A stretch of DNA of 64,000 bases from Rhodococcus sp. Leaf278 (GCF_001426085.1 NZ_LMRR01000001.1:125539-189538); one strand, 5' to 3'; shown: positions 17,854-26,575, counted from the stretch's first letter. Numbers and translations are program-made. Notes: a model not told the origin generated them from the sequence alone.

Positions 17854-19062
17854 ATGCGCCGCACCCTCTTGACCCTGACGACCGTCGTCGGGCTGATGTC
17901 GATGCTGTTCGTCGCCGCGCCACACGCATCTGCCGCGCCGACCGACCCGGCACCGGTCCCCGGGACGCTCTACGCGTCGGTACCGGATCTGTCCGGTTTC
18001 GCGAACGGTGATGTCGTTGCGAACAGGCGGTTTTCGAGTCCCCTGTACCCCGGGGCCGACATCTGGCAGCTCCAGTACCGATCCTCCGACTCCAGGGGCG
18101 ACGCGATCGCCGCTGTGACCACAGTTCTCGCGCCGGCGAACCGCACACCCGGTGGGCCTCTGCTGTCCTATCAGCCGTTCGTCAACGCGCTCGGGTTGCA
18201 GTGCGCGCCGTCGGAATCGCTGTTCGGGGCCGATCCGACGACCGGTGTTCAGGAGCGTGAATTCCTCAACCTGGCCCTGATGCGTGGCTGGTCGGTCACA
18301 ATTCCGGACCACCTCGGTCCCAAAAGTGCCTATGGCGCAGCCAAGCTCGGTGGTCAGATCACCCTCGACGGCATTCGTGCCGCGCAGCGTGTCCCCGAGC
18401 TCGGGCTGTCGGCCGGTCCGGTCGGAATGGCCGGATATTCGGGCGGCGGAATGGCGACGGCGTGGGCCGCAGCGCTCGCTCCGAGCTACGCACCCGAGCT
18501 GAATATCGTCGGTGCCGCTGCCGGAGGAGTGCCGGCCGATCTGGACAACATCGCCCGCGCGCTGGGCTTCCAACCGCACCAGGCATTCGGGCTCGCGTTT
18601 GCCGCGGCTCTCGGACTCGAACGCGAGTACCCCGACCGTCTACCGATCACGGCTCAGCTCAATCCCACCGGTCTGGCGTTGAAGGATCAGGTCTCGAATG
18701 CGTGCACACCGGTGATCCTCGCTACCGGAGCCTTCAAGAGTGCACTGGCGGTCTCGACCACCACGTCGTTGGTGGACAGTCCGGAGGCGCAGCAGATCAT
18801 CGACGAGAACAGCCTGGTCAAGTACTCCGGTGTGCCGACTGCACCCACGTTTCTGTGGGGAAGCGACAACGATCCCTTGATTCCGATCGGGGCCCTGCGT
18901 GACACCGCTGCGCGATACTGCGCGAGTGGCGCGACGCTGCAATTCGACGTCGTACATGCCCCGCAGCACATTCAGGCGGCGTTCGAGGGTCTTCCTGCCG
19001 CGCTTACATTCCTGGACAACAGGTTTCGGGGTGTCGCACCGCCGACGAACTGCGTCCGATGA
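17854..19062 (+). CDS. secreted lipase, LIP (secretory lipase) family, copy 1
   Basis: A 402-aa exported alpha/beta hydrolase of the secretory lipase family. ATG 17854 gives a classic signal peptide ending HASAAP. An in-frame GTG at 17746 overlaps the MFS stop and has a strong GGAGG site five bases upstream, so an N-terminally longer form (36 more, Arg-rich residues) is possible. The nucleophile elbow is GYSGGG near residue 193, with an Asp in WGSDNDPLIP and a His in HAPQHIQAAF completing the triad. It is paralogous along its length to the lipase at 20858. Likely substrates are acyl esters in the envelope or medium. Confidence 0.85.
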   Translation: MRRTLLTLTTVVGLMSMLFVAAPHASAAPTDPAPVPGTLYASVPDLSGFANGDVVANRRFSSPLYPGADIWQLQYRSSDSRGDAIAAVTTVLAPANRTPGGPLLSYQPFVNALGLQCAPSESLFGADPTTGVQEREFLNLALMRGWSVTIPDHLGPKSAYGAAKLGGQITLDGIRAAQRVPELGLSAGPVGMAGYSGGGMATAWAAALAPSYAPELNIVGAAAGGVPADLDNIARALGFQPHQAFGLAFAAALGLEREYPDRLPITAQLNPTGLALKDQVSNACTPVILATGAFKSALAVSTTTSLVDSPEAQQIIDENSLVKYSGVPTAPTFLWGSDNDPLIPIGALRDTAARYCASGATLQFDVVHAPQHIQAAFEGLPAALTFLDNRFRGVAPPTNCVR

Positions 19063-20825
19063 AGTTGTTCTCGACGGTCGTCGGTGTCACCGCGACCGCT
19101 CTGGTCGTGGCCGCCGCGCCTGCTCATGCCGCGGACCTTCCGGTGTTGGCTCCGCAATCGTTCGGCGACTTCTCGGTGCAGACTCGATATTTCGACGTCG
19201 CGGTGGGTCCGGATCGGGATCAACACTGCACCGTGGTGGGCGACATCTACGTCCCGACCGCTCTGGGACCGAACAACCGGGCCCCGGCCATCCTGACCAG
19301 CAACGGGTTCGGCGGATCCAAGGACGACCAAGCGGGTGCCGCGGCGAGATTCGCGACCCACGGTTACGTAGTTCTATCGTACTCCGCCTTGGGTTTCGGT
19401 GGCTCGACGTGCAAGATATTTTTCGCCGATCCCGATTACGACGGCATGGCGGCGTCGGACCTCATCGGGTACCTTGCCGGTGACAGCGAAGGCGTGTTCA
19501 CCGACGCCGCGCTCTCCGTCGAAGCCCCTGTTCTGGATGTGGTCAGCCTCGATGCTCCGCAGGACCCCCGCGTCGGCTATCTCGGTGGTTCCTACGCCGG
19601 CGCAACGGGATTGGCGGCAGCTTCGGTGGATTCTCGACTCGATACCGTCGCATCGATGATCACGTGGAACGACCTGGCTCGTTCGCTGGCCCCGGACGGA
19701 GCCGGGCGTAGGTCGGTCGGCCCGGTCAAGAGCGTGTTCGGTTCGGCTTTTCTGGCGGCCGGTGCCATTCTCACCGGCCCGGGCGGGTACGCAGCCGATC
19801 CGGCGCGGGCACAGGGGTGCCCGAACTACGCCCAGTGGGTGTGCGACGCCGCATCCGCCTTCGCTGCCAATCGCGAACCGGACCCGGGAACGCTGGCGGC
19901 GATGCGTCACGTCTCACCCGTGGACTATCTCGATCGAGTGGACGTTCCGGTTCTGCTCACGCAGGGCCAGAAGGATTCACTGTTCAGCCTCGACGAAGCA
20001 GCCGCAACGTTCGAGACTCTGCGGGCGCGCGGAGTGGAGACGTCGATGGTCTGGCACTCGTGGGGGCACAACGATCGGAAAGGTTATCCGGGAGAATTCG
20101 ACATCAAGGCCCCCGACCCGTTCAATCAGCACGAAGCGGCACTGGTGGGCAATTGGCTCGACCGACACCTCAAGGATCGTGACGTCGACCCGGGGCCGGC
20201 ATTCACCTACTTCCGGGACTGGGTGCCCTACAGCGGTGTCGCGTCGCCGGCCTACGAGGAATCGGACACATTTCCTGTTGGTGCCAGACGCACATTCGCA
20301 GTGGCAGACGGCACGTTGTCCGAGGGTGTTGCCACGAACGATGCTTGGACGCAGACGATTCGGGATGCGGGTTCGCCGGTGCACACCACAGTGGGGCTAC
20401 CGAACATCGCCGCAGAGGTTCCCGTTCCTCGGGTCTCGCTACCAGGTTCCGCAGCGACCTGGACAACCGCGCCGCTGGCCGAACCGGTCGACGTCGTCGG
20501 CGCTCCCGAGCTGTCCATCAGCCCCACGACGTCCGGGCCTGCGACGGTCTTCGTCACCGTGCTGGACATCGCACCCAACGGTGCACGGAGTCCCATTCAC
20601 GGGCTCGTTGCACCCGCCGTCCTCACCGGATCCGCAGAACCGGTGACGATCTCGCTCCCCAGCATCGTCCATCGATTCGACCGCGGCCATCGCATCGGCG
20701 TCGACATCACCGCGTCCGATCCGTCCTTCGCCGGTGGACCCGGCCCGGCGGACGTCACCTTCTCCTCGACGGATCCGATCAACCAATTCTCCTTGCCCAC
20801 AGTGCCCATGAACACAGTGCCGTGA
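19059..20825 (+). CDS. secreted CocE/NonD-type hydrolase (X-Pro dipeptidyl-peptidase family)
   Basis: A 588-aa exported serine hydrolase of the peptidase S15/CocE family. The signal peptide ends APAHAADL. The catalytic domain has GFGGSKDD near residue 87 and the nucleophile elbow GGSYAGAT near residue 174, with the acid in LTQGQKDSLF and the histidine in WHSWGHND. A jelly-roll C-terminal domain (from about residue 400) matches the usual X-Pro dipeptidyl-peptidase C-terminal domain. ATG 19059 overlaps the lipase stop by 4 bp. Family members are peptidases, cocaine esterases or acylases; lying between two lipases, an esterase/acylase role is more likely. Confidence 0.82.
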   Translation: MKLFSTVVGVTATALVVAAAPAHAADLPVLAPQSFGDFSVQTRYFDVAVGPDRDQHCTVVGDIYVPTALGPNNRAPAILTSNGFGGSKDDQAGAAARFATHGYVVLSYSALGFGGSTCKIFFADPDYDGMAASDLIGYLAGDSEGVFTDAALSVEAPVLDVVSLDAPQDPRVGYLGGSYAGATGLAAASVDSRLDTVASMITWNDLARSLAPDGAGRRSVGPVKSVFGSAFLAAGAILTGPGGYAADPARAQGCPNYAQWVCDAASAFAANREPDPGTLAAMRHVSPVDYLDRVDVPVLLTQGQKDSLFSLDEAAATFETLRARGVETSMVWHSWGHNDRKGYPGEFDIKAPDPFNQHEAALVGNWLDRHLKDRDVDPGPAFTYFRDWVPYSGVASPAYEESDTFPVGARRTFAVADGTLSEGVATNDAWTQTIRDAGSPVHTTVGLPNIAAEVPVPRVSLPGSAATWTTAPLAEPVDVVGAPELSISPTTSGPATVFVTVLDIAPNGARSPIHGLVAPAVLTGSAEPVTISLPSIVHRFDRGHRIGVDITASDPSFAGGPGPADVTFSSTDPINQFSLPTVPMNTVP

Positions 20826-20857
20826 CACTTCGATTTGCTTACTCCGAAAGGCTCGCC

Positions 20858-22060
20858 GTGATCCGAAAACTTTTTGCCCTGGCTTCCATTCTGGTGGCGC
20901 TCTGCGCGTCCCTGTTCGCAACGGGCGCAACAGCTTCGGCTGCTCCTGCGCCGACTGCCCCCGATCCTGACGTCTTCTATGCGGCACCGGCCGACATTGC
21001 CGATCACGCACCGGGTGACATCCTCGCCAGCCGTCGCGCCGACGCCTGGATGTACCCCAACACCGACATCTGGCAGCTCAAGTACCGGTCGACCAACTCC
21101 GCCGGTGCTCCCGTTGCTGCGGTGACCACCGTGCTGATGCCGCGAGGTAGAGGTGCGGGAACGCCGCTCGTGTCGTATCAGGCTGTCATCAATGCTCTGG
21201 GCGTCAAATGCGCACCGTCGCACGGTCTATTCACGTACGAGATCGGTGAGTCTCCGAGCCTGTACGTCGGCATGGTCGCGCGCGGATGGGCGGTGGCGGT
21301 GCCCGATTACCTCGGACCGACCGGTGCTTACGGCGCTGCCGAGTACGAAGGTCGGTTGACTCTCGACGGTGTTCGCGCCGTGCAGAACTTCGAGCAGTTG
21401 CCGCTGAAGGACAGCCCCGTCGCTCTGCTGGGCTACTCCGGCGGTGCGCTGGCAACATCATGGGCCGGTGCCATGGCACCCACCTACGCCCCCGAGCTGA
21501 ACATCGTGGCCAGCGTGCACGGTGGAACGCCCGCCGACCTGGGATTGATCGCAAAGAACCTGGGCTACAGCGCGATTCCGCACCCCGCTTTCGGTATGGC
21601 ACTCGCGGCGTCGCTGGGACTGGAGCGCGAATACCCGACCGAGTTCCCCGTCTCGGAGAACTTGAATGCGGCGGGCCTGGCACTACGAGATCGCGTCAGC
21701 AACGAATGCCGGCGCCCCATCATCATCGGCGGAGCGTTCAAGAGCGCGAGAGATCTGTCCAAAGTCGACATCGCATCGCTGCCCTCTGCGCAGGCCGTAT
21801 TGAAGAAGAACAGTCTCGTCGACTACGAAGGCGTCCCCACGGCGCCGGTGTACATCTGGCACGGCATCAACGACTTCATCACCCCGTTCGCGCCGGTGAA
21901 GGAGACGGTCGATCGCTACTGCGCAGCGGGTGCCACCGTTCAGTTCCGGGCTTACCCGTTGGCGGAGCACTTCAGTGGTTCGCTGGTCGGATTGCCCGAG
22001 GCCTACGCCTACGTGGACGCACGATTCCGAGGTGAGCCGGCACCGTCGAATTGCGGTTGA
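20858..22060 (+). CDS. secreted lipase, LIP family, copy 2
   Basis: A 400-aa paralogue of the lipase at 17854. Shared blocks include 'YPxxDIWQLxYRS', LGxxCAPS, LTLDGVRAVQ, the elbow GYSGGA and EREYP. The signal peptide ends ATASAAP. I start at GTG 20858 because GAAAGG lies about seven bases upstream; an in-frame GTG at 20822 overlaps the stop of the previous gene and is an alternative. The acid lies in WHGINDFI and the histidine in AEHFSGSL. Duplication of the lipase around the CocE-like gene suggests two related acyl substrates. Confidence 0.85.
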   Translation: MIRKLFALASILVALCASLFATGATASAAPAPTAPDPDVFYAAPADIADHAPGDILASRRADAWMYPNTDIWQLKYRSTNSAGAPVAAVTTVLMPRGRGAGTPLVSYQAVINALGVKCAPSHGLFTYEIGESPSLYVGMVARGWAVAVPDYLGPTGAYGAAEYEGRLTLDGVRAVQNFEQLPLKDSPVALLGYSGGALATSWAGAMAPTYAPELNIVASVHGGTPADLGLIAKNLGYSAIPHPAFGMALAASLGLEREYPTEFPVSENLNAAGLALRDRVSNECRRPIIIGGAFKSARDLSKVDIASLPSAQAVLKKNSLVDYEGVPTAPVYIWHGINDFITPFAPVKETVDRYCAAGATVQFRAYPLAEHFSGSLVGLPEAYAYVDARFRGEPAPSNCG

Positions 22061-22077
22061 TCACCTGTCGGTGGTGT

Positions 22078-22155
22078 CCTCACACCCTTTTTGTCGACTG
22101 CGCGCCCTTGCTCCGAAGTGAGCGGGGGCGCGCAGTCGGTAGTAGGGGTGTGAGG
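22078..22155. repeat. compound inverted repeat, left copy of a hairpin element
   Basis: An outer stem CCTCACACCC (22078-22087) pairs with GGGTGTGAGG (22146-22155). An inner 18-bp stem (22096-22113 with 22120-22137, two G-U pairs) is built on GACTGCGCGCCC. A T5 run follows the left outer arm. A second element with the same CCTCACACCCTTTTT edge lies at 23183-23262. It may terminate the lipase operon, but the repeat suggests a dispersed palindromic element. Confidence 0.75.
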
Positions 22156-22197
22156 TCGCCGTGGAACCGGGCCGATGTACGCCGCGTCCAACCAGGT

Positions 22198-22761
22198 GTG
22201 AGTGCAACGCGGTGCTGGGTGACGGGTGTGGCCGGCGTGATGGTGCTGGTCGCCGGATGTGGTGAATCGACGACGGATGCGCGGGCGGCTGAGCCGCCGA
22301 CGTCGGCGATTGCTGCGCCGATCGCGGCTGAGCCCTGGGATCCGTGCACCATCCCGGACAGTGCCGTCGAGGCGGCGGGATTGGATGTGGGGAGCAAGAC
22401 GTCGACGTTGGTCGGAGACAGGCCGATCTCCACCGATTGGATGATCTGCTCCTGGAGGAACCCCGATCCAGGTTCCTGGTACTTCCTCGGAGTGTTCTCC
22501 TCGGACCACGATCTCGCGTACCTGAAAGGAAACGATCAGTTCGGCGAGTTTGCCGAAGTCGACAACGCTGGTGCCGTGCAGTTTCGGCGAACCGCCAATT
22601 ACGACGAGGTCAGCTGTGGTGTCGCGTACGAAGTGGTCGGGGGGATCGTCTACTTCATTCTCGACGGGCGTGCTTCACGCGAGCCGCAGGGCGATCCATG
22701 TGTTGAGGTCGAGCGGGTTGGAAGAGCGCTCCGCCCGTTGTTACCACCATCGAGCCGATAG
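22198..22761 (+). CDS. DUF3558-type lipoprotein
   Basis: A putative 187-aa lipoprotein with lipobox VLVAGC about 20 residues from the chosen GTG, anchored outside the membrane. After a short Ala/Pro linker comes a DUF3558-like domain with its usual landmarks: PWDPCTIP near the front, ICSWRNP in the middle and a late cysteine in GDPCVEV. The start is uncertain; GTG 22150 would give a more basic but longer leader. DUF3558 proteins are widespread in mycolata without a firm function. It is followed 12 bp later by a small helical protein and lies inside the hairpin-repeat bracket. Confidence 0.7.
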   Translation: MSATRCWVTGVAGVMVLVAGCGESTTDARAAEPPTSAIAAPIAAEPWDPCTIPDSAVEAAGLDVGSKTSTLVGDRPISTDWMICSWRNPDPGSWYFLGVFSSDHDLAYLKGNDQFGEFAEVDNAGAVQFRRTANYDEVSCGVAYEVVGGIVYFILDGRASREPQGDPCVEVERVGRALRPLLPPSSR

Positions 22762-22773
22762 TGAGGAGCTGCT

Positions 22774-23175
22774 GTGGAATCAGGGCCGAATGAACTTGGG
22801 GCTGCGATGCTGACCTGGCGGGGATTGGCTGCGCAGGCTGATTCGGGACAGCTGCAAATCCCGGAGGGCGTCGCGTCTCAGTGCGACAAAGTGTGCGCAG
22901 ATTACGTCTTGCACCTCGAGTTGATGCTGGAGAAGACGAAGTGGTTGGTCGACACGGACGCATATGGCACTCTTCCGTCAGCACAGATGTTGGGTGCGAA
23001 GTTCAAGCGACTGGCCGATGGCGAACAAGGCTCGGCCGCTGTTGTCATCCGTCAGCACATCGAGGTCATCGAATTGATGAGCTCTGTTTTTCGCCGTTAT
23101 TTCGTCGAAACCGACGCTGTCGACCAGAGTGTCGGAGCTCGGATCGGCGGTATCGGATCAGCTCTGGGGGAGTAG
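22774..23175 (+). CDS. small helical protein paired with DUF3558 lipoprotein
   Basis: I do not recognise this 133-aa protein by family. It has no signal peptide and is mostly predicted helix, with a W in LTWRGLAAQ and a long helix around QCDKVCADYVLHLELMLEK. This recalls ESX/WXG100-like small helical proteins, but no WXG turn is present. A good AGGAG lies five bases before GTG 22774. It is 12 bp behind the lipoprotein gene, so the two probably work together. By eye its codon use is more A/T-rich at third positions than its neighbours, which hints at separate ancestry. Confidence 0.65.
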   Translation: MESGPNELGAAMLTWRGLAAQADSGQLQIPEGVASQCDKVCADYVLHLELMLEKTKWLVDTDAYGTLPSAQMLGAKFKRLADGEQGSAAVVIRQHIEVIELMSSVFRRYFVETDAVDQSVGARIGGIGSALGE

Positions 23176-23182
23176 GCCCGCA

Positions 23183-23262
23183 ACCTCACACCCTTTTTCT
23201 CGACCTCCCACCCCTGTTATGCCCTGAACCCCGGCGCGCGGTCGGCAAAAAGGGTGTGAGGT
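23183..23262. repeat. inverted repeat, right copy of the hairpin element
   Basis: ACCTCACACCCTTTTT (23183-23198) pairs perfectly with AAAAAGGGTGTGAGGT (23247-23262). The stem extends inward through CTCGACC/GGTCGGC with mismatches. The outer sequence is the same as the element at 22078-22155, while the inner part differs. Both strands carry a T5 run after a C-rich arm. Confidence 0.75.
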
Positions 23263-23288
23263 CCCGCAACTAATCGCCCTGCATGACT

Positions 23289-23294
23289 TAGTCT
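23289..23294 (+). promoter_or_regulatory. -10 element of leaderless ltrA promoter
   Basis: TAGTCT lies exactly six bases before GTG 23301, and no ribosome site is present. Confidence 0.45.
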
Positions 23295-23300
23295 GCGTTC

Positions 23301-24497
23301 GTGAATCTCTCCACTGGGCGTCTGGTGCCGATGCGGCCGCGTGATCCGAACGAACCACATCGTGCAGCGAGTCCGCTCGAATTGTTCTTCGACCTCGTGT
23401 TCGTCGTGGCCGTGAGTATCGCTGCGGTGGAGCTCCATCACGCGCTCACCGAGAACCACGTTGCCGACGGTCTGCTCAGCTACGCGCTCGTGTTCTTCGC
23501 CATCTGGTGGGCGTGGATGAACTTCACGTGGTTCGCCACGTCCTTCGATACCGACGACTGGCTGTATCGGACGTTGACCGTCGTACAGATGGCTGGTGTG
23601 CTGGTGCTCGCCGCCGGAGTCGAATCGGCGTTCGTGGACAAGAACTTTGCGATCGTGGTGCTCGGCTACGTCGTGATGCGCGTGGCCATGGTGACGCAGT
23701 GGGTTCGAGCGTCTCGGTCGAGTGAGTACAGGAAGACTGCACTGTCGTACGCGATAGGCATTGCGGGAGTGCAGGTTCTGTGGATTCTCTGGCTGCTGCT
23801 GTTCGACGGCACGGTGGCCGTCGTCCTGTTCTTCGTCCTGGCAGCTGCGGAGATGTCGGTTCCATTGATCGCCGAACGCAGTCGCTCGACGCCATGGCAT
23901 CCGCACCACATCACCGAGCGCTACGGGCTGTTCACGCTGATTCTGCTCGGCGAAAGTCTGCTTGCATCGGCCAACGCCATCATCGAAGCGCTGCACGACG
24001 AGACCGCCCTGGCACCGTTGGTCTCGATTTCCGTCCTCACCCTCGTCGTCACCGCGAGCCTGTGGTGGATCTACTTCTGGCCGCCGCATCACCGGGCTAT
24101 CGGAAAGTTCGGCAACTCGCTGATCTACGGCTACGCGCACTACTTCATCTTCGCGGCCGCAGGCGCGTTCTCGGCCGGCATCGAGGTGGAGATCGATGTG
24201 CTCACCGAACACAGCAAGCTGGGCGACGTCGCCGCCTCGTTCACCGTCACGGTTCCGATCGCGATATTCGTCCTCGGAGTCTGGCTGATCGCCATCCGAG
24301 CCCACGCGGACCGCGTCGTCAACATCGCAGTTCCGGCAGGCGCACTACTCGTGCTGTTCGACCCCGTCATTCCCATCCCGATCACTCTCACCGCCGTCGT
24401 CATGATCGTGGTCGTCGGCGCGCTCGTCGCACGCAGGCCACTCGACCCCCCAGAGTTAGGTCGTTCCGCAGGCTCCACTCCCCAGAGTGGAACATGA
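23301..24497 (+). CDS. low-temperature-requirement A family membrane protein
   Basis: A 398-aa polytopic membrane protein of the bacterial LtrA family. The conserved N-terminal block ELFFDLVFVVAVSI is present, with FVVAxxxxxxxL helices following and about 10-12 hydrophobic segments. The acidic/aromatic motif ERYGLFTLILLGES, typical of the family, lies near residue 205. LtrA was named in Listeria for growth at low temperature, but its biochemical role is not established. The GTG start is fixed by the family N-terminus and the leaderless promoter. It is the last gene of the accessory stretch before gpmA. Confidence 0.85.
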   Translation: MNLSTGRLVPMRPRDPNEPHRAASPLELFFDLVFVVAVSIAAVELHHALTENHVADGLLSYALVFFAIWWAWMNFTWFATSFDTDDWLYRTLTVVQMAGVLVLAAGVESAFVDKNFAIVVLGYVVMRVAMVTQWVRASRSSEYRKTALSYAIGIAGVQVLWILWLLLFDGTVAVVLFFVLAAAEMSVPLIAERSRSTPWHPHHITERYGLFTLILLGESLLASANAIIEALHDETALAPLVSISVLTLVVTASLWWIYFWPPHHRAIGKFGNSLIYGYAHYFIFAAAGAFSAGIEVEIDVLTEHSKLGDVAASFTVTVPIAIFVLGVWLIAIRAHADRVVNIAVPAGALLVLFDPVIPIPITLTAVVMIVVVGALVARRPLDPPELGRSAGSTPQSGT

Positions 24498-24509
24498 GAA
24501 ACTGATCGC

Positions 24510-25265
24510 ATGAGTATCGGAACCCTGATTCTGCTCCGCCACGGCGAGAGCGAATGGAACGCGTCCAACCAGTTCACCGGCTGGGTCGACGTGCGACTGA
24601 CCGAGAAGGGGGAGGCCGAGGGCAAGCGCGCCGGCCAGCTCCTCGCCGAGGCGGGTGTACTGCCCGACCTGCTGTACACCTCGCTGCTGCGTCGCGCGAT
24701 CAGCACCGCGAACCTCGCGCTCGACGCGGCCGACCGCCACTGGATTCCCGTCGTACGCGACTGGCGTCTGAACGAACGGCACTACGGCGCGCTGCAGGGC
24801 TTGAACAAGGCCGAGACCAAGGACAAGTACGGCAACGAGCAGTTCATGCTGTGGCGTCGTAGCTACGACACCCCGCCGCCCGCCATCGAGGTCGGCAGCG
24901 AGTTCAGCCAGGATGCAGATCCCCGATACGCCGATCTGGACAGCGTTCCGTTGACAGAATGCCTCGCCGACGTCGTCGAGCGGCTGATCCCGTACTTCGA
25001 GGAGACGATCGTCGCCGACCTGAAGGCAGGCAAGACCGTGCTCGTCGCCGCGCACGGCAACTCACTGCGCGCGCTCGTGAAGTACCTCGACGAGATCTCC
25101 GACGCGGACATCGCCGAACTGAACATTCCCACCGGCATCCCACTGCAGTACGACCTCACCGAGGTCGACGGGAAGCTGAAGCCCACCAACCCGGGCGGCA
25201 CCTACCTCGATCCGGAAGCAGCGGCCGCAGGTGCGGCTGCCGTGGCAAACCAGGGTGGTAAGTAA
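24510..25265 (+). CDS. gpmA: 2,3-bisphosphoglycerate-dependent phosphoglycerate mutase
   Basis: A 251-aa cytosolic glycolytic enzyme interconverting 3- and 2-phosphoglycerate. The phosphohistidine motif is [10 protein letters not shown] near residue 10, followed by [13 protein letters not shown] and [14 protein letters not shown]. The second catalytic histidine lies in [15 protein letters not shown]. Length and motifs are textbook. The gene precedes senX3-regX3 as in mycobacteria, marking the return to conserved gene order. A small GCAGTTT-GTCG-AAACTGC hairpin (25285-25302) follows the stop. Confidence 0.95.
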   Translation: MSIGTLILLRHGESEWNASNQFTGWVDVRLTEKGEAEGKRAGQLLAEAGVLPDLLYTSLLRRAISTANLALDAADRHWIPVVRDWRLNERHYGALQGLNKAETKDKYGNEQFMLWRRSYDTPPPAIEVGSEFSQDADPRYADLDSVPLTECLADVVERLIPYFEETIVADLKAGKTVLVAAHGNSLRALVKYLDEISDADIAELNIPTGIPLQYDLTEVDGKLKPTNPGGTYLDPEAAAAGAAAVANQGGK

Positions 25266-25303
25266 CTCCACCGCGCACAAACCGGCAGTTTGTCGAAACT
25301 GCA

Positions 25304-25321
25304 GGTGAACGAACGAAGAAC
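25304..25321 (-). promoter_or_regulatory. candidate PHO box (RegX3 site) upstream of senX3
   Basis: Read on the minus strand, GTTCTTC-GTTC-GTTCACC forms two direct repeats at 11-bp spacing. It matches the actinobacterial PHO-box consensus GTTCACC-N4-GTTCACC with two mismatches in one half. It lies about 75 bp upstream of the senX3 -10 element, so RegX3 autoregulation is plausible. Confidence 0.4.
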
Positions 25322-25390
25322 ACTGCCGACGAGGACTATGACGACCAGGGAAATGCCTGCACCCTGCGTATGTGAGCTGTCCATCGAACG

Positions 25391-25396
25391 TACGAT
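25391..25396 (+). promoter_or_regulatory. -10 element of leaderless senX3 promoter
   Basis: TACGAT lies exactly six bases before GTG 25403, the leaderless spacing, with no Shine-Dalgarno sequence. Confidence 0.5.
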
Positions 25397-25402
25397 TCCG
25401 GT

Positions 25403-26575
25403 GTGAGTGTCGCATCGGCCGTACTACTGGCAATTGCCGCGGCCTTCGTGGGATACCTCGTCGGCGGTGTTCTTATTCCGTACCTCAACACTCGGCACTC
25501 GGAGCGTCGCCGCGCCACGTCCGGCTTGACGATGTCGCAGGTACTGGACCTGATCGTGCTCGCGTCGGAGAGCGGCATCGCCGTCGTCGATCAGTTTCAC
25601 GACGTCGTGCTGTCGAATCCGCGGGCCGAGGAGCTCGGTTTGGTGCGTAACCGTTCCATCGACGAACGCGCCTGGGCGGCCGCGACTAAGGTGCTGTCCG
25701 ACGGGAATCCCGTCGAAGTCGATCTCAGCTCCAAAGCCCCGCGACCGGGACGCGACAAGATCGCCGTCCGTTGCGTCGCGCGCCTGCTCAGCAAAGAAGA
25801 CCGACGTTTTGTGGTGCTCTTCGCCGACGACGATTCCGAGCAGGTGCGAATGGAAGCCACGCGTCGCGACTTCGTGGCCAACGTCAGTCACGAACTCAAG
25901 ACACCGGTCGGTGCGATGAGTCTGCTGGCCGAGGCGCTTCTCGAATCCGCCGACGATCCGGATTCCGTTCGGCACTTCGGTGGCAAGGTCGTCGCCGAAT
26001 CCAAACGCCTGGGCAACATGGTGACCGAGCTGATTGCGCTGTCGCGTCTGCAGGGGGCCGAGAAGCTGCCCGACCTGGAAGTCGTCGACGTCGACACCGT
26101 CGTCAACGAGGCCATGGACCGCTCCAAGCTCGCCGCCGAGAACGCCGGGATCTCCGTCACTACCGATCACCCGAGCGGACTCGAAGTACTCGGCGACCAA
26201 GCGCTACTGGTGACCGCGCTCGCCAACCTCATCCAGAACGCGATCGCCTACTCGTCCAACGGCTCACCAGTCTCGGTCAGTCGGGCACTGCGCGGCTCGA
26301 ACGTCGCGTTCGCCGTCACCGATCGCGGAATCGGTATCGCCAAAGCGGACCAGGAACGCGTTTTCGAGAGATTCTTCCGCGTCGACAAAGCTCGGTCGCG
26401 GGCCACCGGCGGCACGGGCCTCGGCCTGGCCATCGCCAAACACGTCGCAGCCAACCACAACGGCAGCATCTCGTTGTGGAGCAAGCTGGGCACCGGATCC
26501 ACCTTCACCCTCCAGATCCCCGCGTACTTCGAAGAAGAAGACGACGCTGCGGTTACAGAAAGAGAGAATCAGTGA
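25403..26575 (+). CDS. senX3: phosphate-responsive sensor histidine kinase
   Basis: A 390-aa membrane-bound kinase of the SenX3/PhoR group. It has an N-terminal hydrophobic anchor (about residues 5-28), a PAS-like region to about residue 140, and a dimerisation domain with phosphoacceptor [19 protein letters not shown] (His near residue 164). The ATPase domain has the N box in [11 protein letters not shown]1 in DRGIGIA and G2 in GTGLGLAI. It phosphorylates RegX3 under phosphate limitation in known relatives. The stop overlaps the regX3 start (GTGA). Confidence 0.95.
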   Translation: MSVASAVLLAIAAAFVGYLVGGVLIPYLNTRHSERRRATSGLTMSQVLDLIVLASESGIAVVDQFHDVVLSNPRAEELGLVRNRSIDERAWAAATKVLSDGNPVEVDLSSKAPRPGRDKIAVRCVARLLSKEDRRFVVLFADDDSEQVRMEATRRDFVANVSHELKTPVGAMSLLAEALLESADDPDSVRHFGGKVVAESKRLGNMVTELIALSRLQGAEKLPDLEVVDVDTVVNEAMDRSKLAAENAGISVTTDHPSGLEVLGDQALLVTALANLIQNAIAYSSNGSPVSVSRALRGSNVAFAVTDRGIGIAKADQERVFERFFRVDKARSRATGGTGLGLAIAKHVAANHNGSISLWSKLGTGSTFTLQIPAYFEEEDDAAVTERENQ

